Shown one piece after another: positions 24,401-32,740 of a stretch of DNA of 64,000 nucleotides. The stretch's first letter is position 1; each line of letters begins with the position of its first letter. The position numbers were made by a program, and so were the translations under genes. The stretch covers positions 703,501-767,500 of the forward strand of contig NC_081812.1 of assembly GCF_030704535.1 (NCBI RefSeq), written 5' to 3'. The stretch comes from Vitis vinifera. Taxonomy: Eukaryota; Streptophyta; Magnoliopsida; Vitales; Vitaceae. A model generated the notes under the pieces. That model was given only the letters and a program-made list of their open reading frames with translations, had not been told where the DNA came from and ran no database searches.

Positions 24401-25808
24401 AAAAAAATCAACTCAACAGTTTCATCACCCATTCTTTGCAACCATAATTTTATTATGAAGTTGTACATACTAATAGCAGTAAAAGATTATTCTGGCTGAT
24501 TAATCAACTCACTGACAGTGACATGCCAACTGAGAAAGAAGGGGAAAAAATTACCTTAGAGGGCATTTGATTTCCCCTAGAAACTTAAAAGAAGAGAATA
24601 AATGAAAATAATGAAAACGCAATGAGATAAAACAAATACTCGATATAGAAGATCCTCAGACACATCCACAAAACAGCAGCTATGCAACACCATTAGCTCC
24701 ATAAGGTTCATTCACATTGAAATCACACTCTTAAGAATTTAATAATTTTCATCAATCTTTGCTCTGAAAAAGCTTCCTTCAAGCCAGCTTAATTGCCTTT
24801 GCAAACTAATATTTACTACAACTGCCTACAGTAAGACGCATATACATCATCCCTTTAACATGAGCCTTTAATGAGCTTTAAAACCAAAAGCAAATAGCTG
24901 GAAATAATCAGAATGACGATAACTCTATCTCAAAAGTATGCATGGAAACACACTGAATTACATTTCAATATTAATTAGATTCCCAAATAATTCCACATAA
25001 GTTTTAGCATTTTCTAAAAGGAGGTTGGAGGGGTGCATACTTCTAACTAATGCATATGAAAAAAAATCATATACTCAATCCCAAGAAATCCACGCAAAAC
25101 GAACAATTGTCAAAATCAAAGAACCATAACTAGTTGTTGCTTTCGCATAGCACAAATTTATAGATGCTAAAAACTACTGCTACATTGAAATAAATAAGGA
25201 ATAATACCTTGCAAATGTTGCCGGATGAAAACCACCAACAGCAGCAAAGTGAAAGGAAGCACCTGCTCAATCCACCTGGCAGCCTGCTGAATATCGTATC
25301 TCTGATAAGACGAATCCCTCCCATTGGCCCCAGCCCCATCAGCAGCTTCCCCATCCCCATTCCCATTTCCCGATTGAGAGATGCCCTCTCCCGCCCTAGA
25401 CTCCCCCTGACCCTGACCATGACCCTCCAATGTCACCGTCCCCGACCCCTGCCCCGCAATCTGCTGTACAGAAGCCTCATTATCCCGCACTGGACCAACC
25501 GCCAACGATGCCAATCCAGCCCCCACCCTCTCATTTTCTTGCTCGCCTGCACCAATTATCCTAATTGATACCTCCCCACCATTGCTCACTGGCGCTGACT
25601 CCTCTACCCGATCCCGAAAACCACTTCCATAGATCAAACTCTCCGTTTCTTGATGGCTTGAGCGGCCACGCAGCAGACCTGAATACTCCAACAACGCCGA
25701 CAATGGCGCCTGTATGATATTCGAAGCCGATAGCTGCATACCGTATCTTCTCGAATTACCATTCCCTATCTCCGAAGACCCCCTGTAATTTCCACCGGGA
25801 GCTTCCAT
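12422..25808 (-). CDS. RNFT-like multi-pass membrane RING-finger E3 ubiquitin ligase
   Basis: Eight exons on the minus strand join with consistent phases: 25808-25208, 15745-15669, 15567-15399, 14377-14289, 14176-14012, 13836-13759, 13168-13065 and 12527-12422. They give about 462 residues. Residues 1-170 are Gly/Ser-rich and probably disordered. From about 181 to 375 there are several hydrophobic helices ([53 protein letters not shown]). A C3HC4 RING closes the protein: C401-x2-C404, C416-x-H418-x2-C421-x2-C424, then C435-P-L-C438. The last RING half is encoded by the terminal exon, with the Trp codon split across the junction. This architecture matches RING finger and transmembrane domain proteins (RNFT1/2-like), which are membrane ubiquitin ligases. 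Another in-frame ATG at 25889 would add 27 residues. I chose 25808 because MEAPGG opens the low-complexity region. Intron 1 is about 9.5 kb and holds the viral composite. Confidence 0.85.
14480..15060 (+). mobile_element. Possible 3' end of a truncated LINE inside an intron
   Basis: Within the intron between exons 15399 and 14377, the plus strand encodes sequence reminiscent of plant L1 C-terminal tails ([20 protein letters not shown], then a downstream [11 protein letters not shown] segment). It ends near an (AAAT)n tract at about 15020-15040. This resembles the LINE at 36.4-38.3 kb in style but was not aligned to it. It could instead be ordinary intron sequence. Confidence 0.3.
16503..17194 (+). 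pseudogene. Endogenous caulimovirid fragment: zinc-knuckle segment, inverted relative to its neighbour
   Basis: The plus strand is open from about 16503 to 17159 and encodes a basic region, then a CCHC zinc knuckle ([14 protein letters not shown], near 16702-16743), then an acidic Ser/Asp-rich stretch. This is the typical C-terminal nucleic-acid-binding part of a plant pararetrovirus coat protein. The neighbouring coat/gag-like frame (18085-17240) runs on the opposite strand, so this block is flipped. It is bounded by an inverted repeat of about 30 bp at 16503-16533 and 17161-17194. Protease, reverse transcriptase and RNase H are not found beside it. Confidence 0.65.
17149..17164. repeat. 16-bp perfect palindrome at the flip junction
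   Basis: AAGAATTTAAATTCTT is its own reverse complement. It sits where the plus-strand zinc-knuckle frame meets the inverted-repeat copy that belongs to the minus-strand coat frame. A fold-back or template-switch breakpoint would produce this kind of junction. Confidence 0.85.
17240..18085 (-). pseudogene. Endogenous caulimovirid coat/gag-like protein fragment
   Basis: This minus-strand open frame of 281 codons includes the motif [10 protein letters not shown] and a downstream Trp- and Lys-rich region. It is like the capsid domain of plant pararetroviruses and related gag proteins. Translation stops at 17240, but the same frame stays open past that stop as far as the inverted repeat at 17161-17194. 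The stop therefore looks like an inactivating mutation rather than the natural end. Upstream (18086-18380) the minus strand remains protein-like in broken frames that link it to the 18381-18977 frame. It was probably part of one viral polyprotein and is now defective. Confidence 0.65.
18381..18977 (-). pseudogene. Endogenous caulimovirid polyprotein fragment between movement and coat domains
   Basis: This is a minus-strand open frame of 198 codons. Its start is biologically arbitrary, because homologous-looking sequence continues upstream in other frames toward the movement-protein block. It is rich in Ser, Asn and charged residues, as expected for an inter-domain linker. The frame is lost next to a run of seven A residues at about 18384-18390, consistent with a slippage indel, and protein-like sequence continues in another frame downstream. 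Confidence 0.55.
18978..19564 (-). pseudogene. Endogenous caulimovirid movement-protein-like block
   Basis: The minus strand is open from 19564 to 19247 (105 codons, including [17 protein letters not shown] and [13 protein letters not shown]). It then continues as movement-protein-like sequence in shifted frames to about 18978, with at least one stop near 19175. The order (tRNA-Met primer site, movement-like block, coat/gag block) is that of the Caulimoviridae. The movement-protein assignment rests on motif resemblance and genome order and needs a profile search. The gene is broken and cannot encode a complete product as it stands. Confidence 0.6.
19761..19774 (-). other. Primer-binding site complementary to initiator tRNA-Met
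   Basis: On the minus strand this reads TGGTATCAGAGCCA, the canonical tRNA-Met primer site of caulimovirids and many copia elements. It lies about 55 bases beyond the inner limit of the inverted arm at 19829 and about 200 bases before the movement-protein-like frame, the expected layout for a viral leader. Confidence 0.85.
19829..20479 (-). repeat. Pararetrovirus intergenic/leader region, left arm of a 0.65-kb inverted repeat
   Basis: This segment is a near-identical inverted copy of 21691-22344. Read on the minus strand it contains repeated CTGTTCACTTTTACTATT words, a TATA-like CCTATTTAAGG (about 20245) and a CT-rich leader (CTTTCTCTCTCATCATG). It runs toward the primer-binding site at 19774. 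This is the expected position of the viral promoter and the RNA leader. Confidence 0.8.
20478..21709 (+). pseudogene. Viral 3'-terminal open reading frame of unknown function (two in-frame stops)
   Basis: One plus-strand frame runs from the arm junction at 20478 to a stop near 21709. It is interrupted by TAG at 21060-21062 and TAA at 21609-21611. It has no natural ATG at its left end, because the frame is cut by the inverted-repeat junction. Visible features are Trp-rich blocks ([29 protein letters not shown]) and a Gln/Ala/Leu helical stretch ([15 protein letters not shown]) near the end. The frame ends just before the promoter/leader arm, so it is the last coding region of the virus. Its role is unknown to me. 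A post-RNase-H or transactivator-like product is possible by position only. Confidence 0.55.
21691..22344 (+). repeat. Pararetrovirus intergenic/leader region, right arm of the inverted repeat
   Basis: This is a plus-strand copy of the promoter/leader segment, with the TATA-like CCTATTTAAGGGGG at about 21920. It is cut off at TTTGTTTTGG, before the primer-binding site seen on the other arm, and is followed directly by an (AT)n tract at 22346-22366. By eye it differs from the 19829-20479 arm at only scattered positions, so the duplication is much younger than the outer inverted repeats. Confidence 0.8.
22370..22975. repeat. AT-rich hairpin (MITE-like inverted repeat)
   Basis: The arms at about 22445-22650 and 22690-22900 are inverted copies. 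For example, AATTTAATAAGATATAAATT on the left matches AATTTATATCTTATTAAATT on the right, and ATCCTTACCATGATTTAGTT matches AACTAAATCATGATAAGGAT. Weaker pairing extends outward to 22370 and 22970. The loop is about 40 bp, around 22655-22690. It is non-coding and lies between the viral copy and the right outer arm. It could be an inserted MITE or the original core of the outer fold-back element. Confidence 0.8.
23163..23208. repeat. Perfect 23-bp tandem duplication in the right outer arm
   Basis: AGTGGCCTAATGGTTATCAC followed by TTT occurs twice back to back (23163-23185 and 23186-23208). The left outer arm has only one counterpart, so the duplication is specific to this arm. Confidence 0.9.
23671..23772 (-). 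mobile_element. tRNA-derived SINE-like insertion, copy 1
   Basis: On the minus strand it opens GCCCTTGAGGCTTGGTTCAA, contains an A-box-like stretch (TTGGTTCAAGTGG) and a B-box-like GGTTCAAGTCT, and ends in an A-rich tail. It is flanked by imperfect direct repeats ACCCAATTTT (23661-23670) and ACCCAACTTT (23773-23782). It shares its head and body with 42940-43036. It lies in intron 1 of the RING gene, outside the 7.7-kb composite. Confidence 0.7.
23783..25207. other. Proximal part of intron 1 of the RING gene, nothing else seen
   Basis: This is AT-rich intron sequence with no coding frame, repeat pair or RNA gene that I could support. The intron donor GT on the minus strand lies directly at 25207-25206. 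Confidence 0.6.
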
Positions 25809-26400
25809 TTGCACTAATGCCTTAACCCTACCCCACCGAGAATCAACCAACAAAACCCTAATCTCAAATTCCTTAATCCCTAAGAACAATAGAAACCCAT
25901 TTGAGAAAACACAAATGGGTCATCCAAAATCTCACGAATCTCCGTCCAAGCCCTCCAAATCAGGACCGATTATTCATCCTAGAAAAACCCTAAACACCCC
26001 TAAAATCATCAAACCCACGAACCGATTGCGGAAAAGTCAATACAGAGAGTCGCATTAGAACCAAAACAAAACCCCTTGTCGCTGTTCTTCAAATTACTCA
26101 TCCCACCAAAACCCCAAACCGATCCACTATTTCAGAACCCCACGCTCACGACGACCCTGTCCAAAACGCGTCGTTCCGAGAACCTTTTACCAAATCAACA
26201 ACTCCAAGAAACAGAAGAAAAAGAAGAAGAAGAAGAAGAAAGCAGCTGCGCCCCACTTCCTTCCCGGCCCCAAATCAATCGATCAATTCATCCGGGATGG
26301 ACTGAGGGACAGCAATTGAACCCTGGGGCCGATCAAAACGCGTCGTTTGGGGGAATTCCTGGGTGACCAAAACGCGTCGTTTAGGGGATTCCAGTCCAAA
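25809..26400 (-). promoter_or_regulatory. 5' leader and promoter of the RING gene with three AAAACGCGTCGTT boxes
   Basis: The region upstream of the RING-gene ATG is GC-richer than its surroundings. It contains three exact copies of the 13-mer AAAACGCGTCGTT on the plus strand, at 26163-26175, 26335-26347 and 26369-26381. The core contains a CGCG box, a class of element bound in plants by CAMTA factors. Whether these are functional sites is an inference. A GAA-repeat lies at 26217-26240. Confidence 0.4.
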
Positions 26401-29400
26401 AATCAATGACAGGAGAAGAAAAAGAGAGAAAGAGTCATAAATAGAGAAATGGGATGGTTGGGAATGAGAGTGTCGTCTGCAGAGCTCTCACAGCCTCCCT
26501 TTTACTTTTTGGCGTATTGCTTTTTCCACTATCTGACAAACGATACCCACCAACCACACCCATAAACACCCAATATATTATCATTTACAATGATATAATT
26601 ATTTTTTGGGTCTACCCTCCGATACAAAAGAGAAGCACCATCCCCCTCATTTTTTCTAATCGATTTTAGTTTTTAAATATTTCTATTTTTGGAATTATGA
26701 AAATATAGAGAGGGTTTCTGATTTTATTTTATTTTTAGTTATTTATAGGACATATCATGTTGTTGAATGATTACTCTAGGAGCAAAATGTCCAAATAATA
26801 ATTAAAGAAAAGAAAAAAAATATTAGAAGTGGATAAATATCCTTTCATGACCAGAGTTATAGAGCATAGGGGTCACCCACCCCCTCTCTCGAGTTCTTGC
26901 AAGATTCTTCTTCATATAAGAATTTTTTTTTCCTTGTCACATGAAAAGGGGAAGTTCAAAACTCAAGTGTTGTGAGATGTAGTTGACAAACAGAGCATGG
27001 CATAATTAGCGAATAGAGTTTCAAAGATGAAGGGTTCATCCTGTTTATGGTGGTTGCAACACAACTACCCCTTTAGAGGAATGATATATTGTTTTTAGTT
27101 TTTACTATGTGAGATTAAGAGTGGACTCCTTTGCACTCCAACTATCAACATAAGCCCTTGCATTGTTCTACACTCTCATGAAGATGACTTTTTGCTCATC
27201 TTTCTTAAAAAGTAGGAGCAAAAACTCCTCCTAACAAAAAAATTTAAAAATATATATATATTAGAAATAGATAAATATACCCTTCATAACCAAAATCATA
27301 GATGATTATGATCAAATTCTCTTTTATGTAATGTGAGCAAATTTTCCCATTTCATTAAGTTTCTCTAAGGAGAACATGCATCATTTCATTATATACCCTT
27401 TTTCAATTACGGTCCTTATTCATATATAATGTGTAGTTTCCACTTGATGAAAACACGGATGAAGCATCAAGTTTCTTAGAATCCTAGCAATGCACGGGGT
27501 GGCATAGTTGGCAAACACAACATGGTATAGTTGGTAAACATGACATAGCATTGCTGGCAAATACAATGTACCATAGTTGGCAAGCACAACGTAACATAAC
27601 CAGCCAACACCCTAGTTATGATGGTTACCACAATGACTATTAGATTGTTTGCATCATAAAAAGCGTGATAACCATTATTCATGATTATGACAAAAAACAA
27701 AAACTAGCCTAACGGGTGTGCAAACAAGATCCATGTTATAAATATATAGAAAAGTTAAGTGTGATGTTTTCTGGTAAGGATGACACATATCGTGCCTAAA
27801 GACCATTTACGATGATGCAATTTTATAAGGATGACACTTATCATGTCTAAAGTTGTTTAGAAACTAAATTCATTTTTATGTAATAATTTGACTATGAACT
27901 CTATAAATAGTTGAATGAAAAGCCAAAAAATAAATTTAAAAAAAAAAAAAGAAAGACAAGATAGTTTTGTCCGATAGAAATACTTGTCTCCTTTATAATC
28001 TTTACTTCTATTAGTGTAAGGAGAATTTTTTTGGATCATACAAAAGTAGCCAGAAAAGAAAAATAAATAAAAAGAAATTCAAATTTCTTATATAATTTAA
28101 GAAACTATAAATAGAAATTAAGTACAATAGAAATTATTTAATAATTTTTAAACTTTTAGGCCTGCAAAATTTTTTATTGAAAACAAATTTTTGAGAATTT
28201 GTATGACATTAAGTTACTTAAAAAAAAATTTGAGGCGTTTTTGTAGTGTTCATGCTCTATGAGAATAAAGCCAAAAAAACTATTTTTCATATTTAAGTTT
28301 TTAAACAAAATTTTATTTATAAAAGTAATTAAAAAAATTTTTAAATATATTATTTTTAATCATTATTTTTGAAAACATTGTCAAATAGACCATTAGATTG
28401 AGACATAAATTTGGATAAGCATGTAAACAAAATTTATTGAGTTTAGACCTATTTTTATTTTCCTTTGATTTTTTTTTTCTTTTTTACAATGGAAAAAAAA
28501 AACAAATAAGTTTAAATTTAATAAATTTTTATCCATATCTATTTGTCTCATTTCCTTTCTTGTATAAAGAAAAAAAATTTAAATTAAATTTAAGTTTTCA
28601 AATAACTTTTATTATATTTTATCTTCATTCATACTCTTCACAACAAACCAAACAAAATTATTTGGATTAGAGTAGTGGAAAGAATCAATCCAATCGACAA
28701 AACCAACCAAATCAACCAATTTTAAAATATTTTTTTAATATTTTAGGTTTTCTATTGTTTCCTATTTTTTTTATATAAAAAAATTGATAATAACCTTATT
28801 GAACCAAAGATTATATATACACCTACAATATATAAAAACTCTTAATTACATTAATAATTTGATGTGCATATTTTATTTCGAATAGGACCTCAAACCACTC
28901 ATCATACATAACTTTATCTATGATTGGACTAATAATATTATTTGAATTAGGTTACAATTATATGATTTGAAGGTTCCTAAGCCAACTTGTCATAAAAGGA
29001 TTATTTAAGTTTTTGATTCATGATGCCCAATTATAAGCTTTTTGGTTTTGATCCAAATTGACCATTATATATATATATATATATATAGTAAGATCGAATA
29101 GAGCCAAATCCAAACAAAATAAACTAATTTAGGTCAATTACTGCTCTTAAAATAATCGAATTGAATCAATGAATTTCCCTCTTTTAAGTTCAATTAATTT
29201 GGTTTTTAATATATGAGCATTGATCAAATTATGCACATCTTAATTTAACTAAATATCTAATGCCGAGTTCATGAAAATCTAAATACTATAGATATTGTGA
29301 AAGAAAATTGATAAGATGGAACTTATCTAAATTTATATAAATTAATAATCGAGATTATATTCAACACTTTGATGTTACAAAATTCTCCCCTTGTTTAATA

Positions 29401-30120
29401 AAGGTTTACACCCTTTTAACCTTTGTTTGAAGAAGTAATTTTGGTTATGATTTTGAAAAGAAATAAAAAAAAATGATACAAGATAAAGGAAATGTAACAG
29501 AACAAATACGAAAGCAATAAAACAATCTCAAGCACATCAAATTCCCTTTTATAGAGAATAAGTAATTTAATAATTTGTATAATTAAGGTGTTAGTTGGAT
29601 ACACTTCTTATTTTTTGGTAAAAAAACACAGACTTAAAACTGCTATTTTTTATTTTTTTTAAATAGAAAATAGGAAGTGAACCTAAATAGATACTATTTT
29701 ATTAATTTCTATTTTTATCTTTTATCATTTTATAATTATTAATGAATGCAAAACCACTAAGCCAACGTAGGTAGGCTATGTCCGATTCTTACAAAAGTTT
29801 GAGGGGAAGAAAAATGAAAGAAGAAAAAAGAAAAGGACAAGAAAATTTATAAATTTTTTCTTTTATTTGGTCATCTTAAGATTCCATTAATAAAAAAAGT
29901 CAATTCCTATGAACTCATTGGAAGGTCTCACTTGTACATCCAATATGAATTGAACCTATACCTATAAATTCATTAATTATAAGTTGGCACTTAAATCATT
30001 TTGCGATCGATATGCATGACAAATAAACAAACCTCAATTGAAATGAAACATTCAGGATAAATAAATGTAATTTAAGAGCAATCAATAAATAAAAAACAAT
30101 TCAAATCTTAGATTTTCGAA
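26401..30120. other. AT-rich intergenic region
   Basis: No gene was recognised. Visible content is a 23-bp minisatellite at 27501-27615 (annotated), an (AT)n microsatellite near 29063-29085, and many short inverted A/T words. The open frames here translate poly-A/T tracts and show no domain. Confidence 0.6.
27501..27615. repeat. Degenerate 23-bp minisatellite, about five units
   Basis: Successive units are GGCATAGTTGGCAAACACAA plus CAT, then GGTATAGTTGGTAAACATGA plus CAT, AGCATTGCTGGCAAATACAA plus TGT, ACCATAGTTGGCAAGCACAA plus CGT, and a fifth decayed unit. The 23-bp period is exact through the first four units. The units diverge mainly by transitions. Confidence 0.8.
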
Positions 30121-30129
30121 TTGAAAGTG

Positions 30130-32740
30130 CTATTAATACAAATCAAAATTTCTCACCATTTCTTATATTTATGGACTAACTCAATTCCACAGAATCTTTT
30201 ATTAACATTTTTCATGAGAAATATTGAGTCCTTCACTATAGGAGTCATTGAGTTCACCATTGAAGCTTTTCACCAAGAATGTTTTATAAAGCTTCGACAA
30301 CCCTCCCCCAATGCCCCACTTTCATGCAAATCACAAGGTTCAACAAGCAATCAATATTTCATAATCAAGGATGTAGATCCTACTTGGGTTTCAAAAACTC
30401 TCTTTTATGTTCATTAAGAGCTTCTATATATGTTATGATTAATTTTATTTCAAAATATTACAGCTTAAAAAGAGTTTTATATAAAAATGAGGAAAATGTT
30501 ACTTCTTATACAAATTTTATTTTGACTTTATCAAGAAGTTCTTTCATGTTTAATAAAATTTTTACCATAGCAATATTACACTTTAAAAATTCCAACTTTG
30601 GCTTGAGCTCCAACTTTTGGCTGAAGTTATAAACAAAAAGCTATTTCAAACGAGACCATAGTATTGTTTGTAGTATTTGTTCTTAAATTAACATGTTTAG
30701 AATCAAAATATGGTTAATAAAAAAAAACTCTATTTGATAGGATTTTTATACCTATAAATTTCATTAAACCTAGAAATGATACATTGGAAGAATCTTTTAA
30801 ATCTTTTAGTATCAATAGATTTCGTTTCACTTCGATATCTTCCAAAATGAAAAAGGATTTCTAAGAAAGAAAGTATTTGGGTTCTTCCAATAAGTAAAAA
30901 GTGTATCATGTCTAAATCTAACTAGGTTTCGCAATGGTGAAGGAATTAGTACAAAAAAAAAACAAAGGATTCTAATATGTAATGAAACTATTGCCAAAAT
31001 TGATATCTCGTTCAAAAAGAAAAATATCAAATATAGGAATTTCTTTTTATATGTTATATGGATGATTTGAGCTACATGGACCATAATAAGGAATTGTTTG
31101 ATAGTCTTTCTCCAAGGAAGAGATGAAACATAAGCAACATTAATTTGATATCACTAATCAAAATCTTAGTGAAACACTAGGTTTGTTATCTCATGTTTAC
31201 CTTTCGTGGAAAGATACCAATTGAAAGTATAATTTCTTAAAATAAAGAGTTGGGCTAACTATTTAGTCAAATTATATTGAGAATGGTTAGTATCTATTCT
31301 CGAGAAACAAGTGGGCTATTTTTGTGCTCAATTTCATGTGACAATTTCGTCAAATCTCTTTGCTAGTTAAAGGAAAATATACACAAATTGGATTTTATTT
31401 AATATGATTTCATAAGATCTAGTTTTGTGCAAGTAACATATTCTAGTTAAGTGAAAGGATCTTCTCACCAATCAAATATTATTTCATTTTCGTTAATAAC
31501 GAGGACTCAAACTATCATGCATTGATCCATCCAAAAGAGATTCAACAACCTTCCTTTCTTTATGGAAAAAACAAAAATATAATCAAATCAACTCCTGCAA
31601 TGCATTTTTGGGTATTCCTTAATGTACTAAATATTCAAAATATGCGAAAAATAGGTGATTATTCCAAGAAAAATTCAAGAACTTCTTAATGTACTACATG
31701 ATCTATTTATTCTTTTCTTTTTTTTGACACATGATCAAATCTTTTTTGGGTTTGGATCCTATTGAGAGCACTAAGGATCTAAAATGGTTGAAGAAATGAT
31801 AAGATATTTCTTTATCCTTTCTAAAGGATCATAAAATAAATGGTTAATAGTAATATATTCAAGATAATACATATTTATAAAACACCTTCTCACACAATCT
31901 TATTTCATCACATCAAGGTATGATGTAGTTTCAAATGATGAATTAGATATAGAGTTTTACAAAGATTTCTTTCTTTAACAAAAATCCATTTTCTGATATA
32001 CTCATCTATTCCATGACTAGAATAGGGATGCACATTACACCACAATTTTGAATCATAGAGAGATTTTAAGAAATGATATATCTATTCATTCTATCAATAA
32101 TCCAGCTAAGTTTGGTATATCATAAGAGATTTAATCTTGTTATTGTTCTTATGAATTAGATCAAAAAAATTCTTGAATAAGGTATTCAACTTTACAGATG
32201 AATTAAACGAGAAACCAAATAAAAAAAAAATATTTATTGAGAATGAACCTTTTTATTAAATGGTAGAAAAATAAATGGGTACTTATCTCCTCAAGAAATT
32301 ATTTGGAGGATTCAAATTGAAATTGAAAATAATGATATTTGTTAGCAACAACGTAATAGAAGCATCAAATCTAATATAGCACCCATAGATACATAAAAAC
32401 TGTATCAAGTCAATTCTTTCTAACGAACAAAGCACATCAAAACTTCAAATGAAATCCAAAGACATCAAATAGGAAATTATACTCTAAATCATAAAATTAA
32501 TGAAATATATAATCAATCAAAATATATCGAATTTGAAAAAAAAGAGTTATAAAAAATGAATTAATCCTCTTATTTTATTTCTCAAATTGAAACATCCACG
32601 AATCGGGATCTTGTTGCATGCAGATACAAATAATCAATCCAATTGAGACAATAATTTCCAAAAACATACTAGACATTTCATTTATAAGCAAAAAAAAATG
32701 GTTTCCAAGTATTGTTATTACATGTTAATCATTGAATTAT
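30130..32740 (+). pseudogene. ycf2: Decayed nuclear copy of chloroplast ycf2 (NUPT)
   Basis: Plus-strand translations in changing frames follow the N-terminal third of the chloroplast Ycf2 protein in order. SQGSTSNQYFIIKDV lies near 30340, and PRNDTLEESF near 30763. NETIAKIDISFKKKNIKY lies near 30980 and GKIPIE near 31205. GSKMVEEMIRYFF-like sequence lies near 31770, and ETSTNRDLVACRYK near 32590. Every stretch is broken by stops and frameshifts, so no product is possible. About 285 bp at roughly 30375-30660 has no Ycf2 counterpart and is probably a later insertion. Intact Ycf2 is a very large essential plastid protein. This is a plastid-to-nucleus transfer of considerable age. Confidence 0.85.

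Noticed and set aside
25130..25420. Minus-strand 96-codon frame
   Set aside because: It is an alternative frame of the same RING-gene exon continuing into the intron, and the spliced frame is clearly the real one.
25209..25568. Plus-strand Pro/Ser-rich frame of 119 codons
   Set aside because: It is antisense to exon 1 of the RING gene, whose Gly-rich coding sequence leaves the opposite strand open.
27501..27615. Possible CRISPR-like repeat array
   Set aside because: The units are contiguous 23-mers without spacers, so it is an ordinary minisatellite in a plant genome.
28437..28670. Short Phe/Leu-rich frames in the 26-30 kb interval as membrane proteins
   Set aside because: They are translations of T-rich tracts with no conserved motif, so membrane-like composition is expected by chance.
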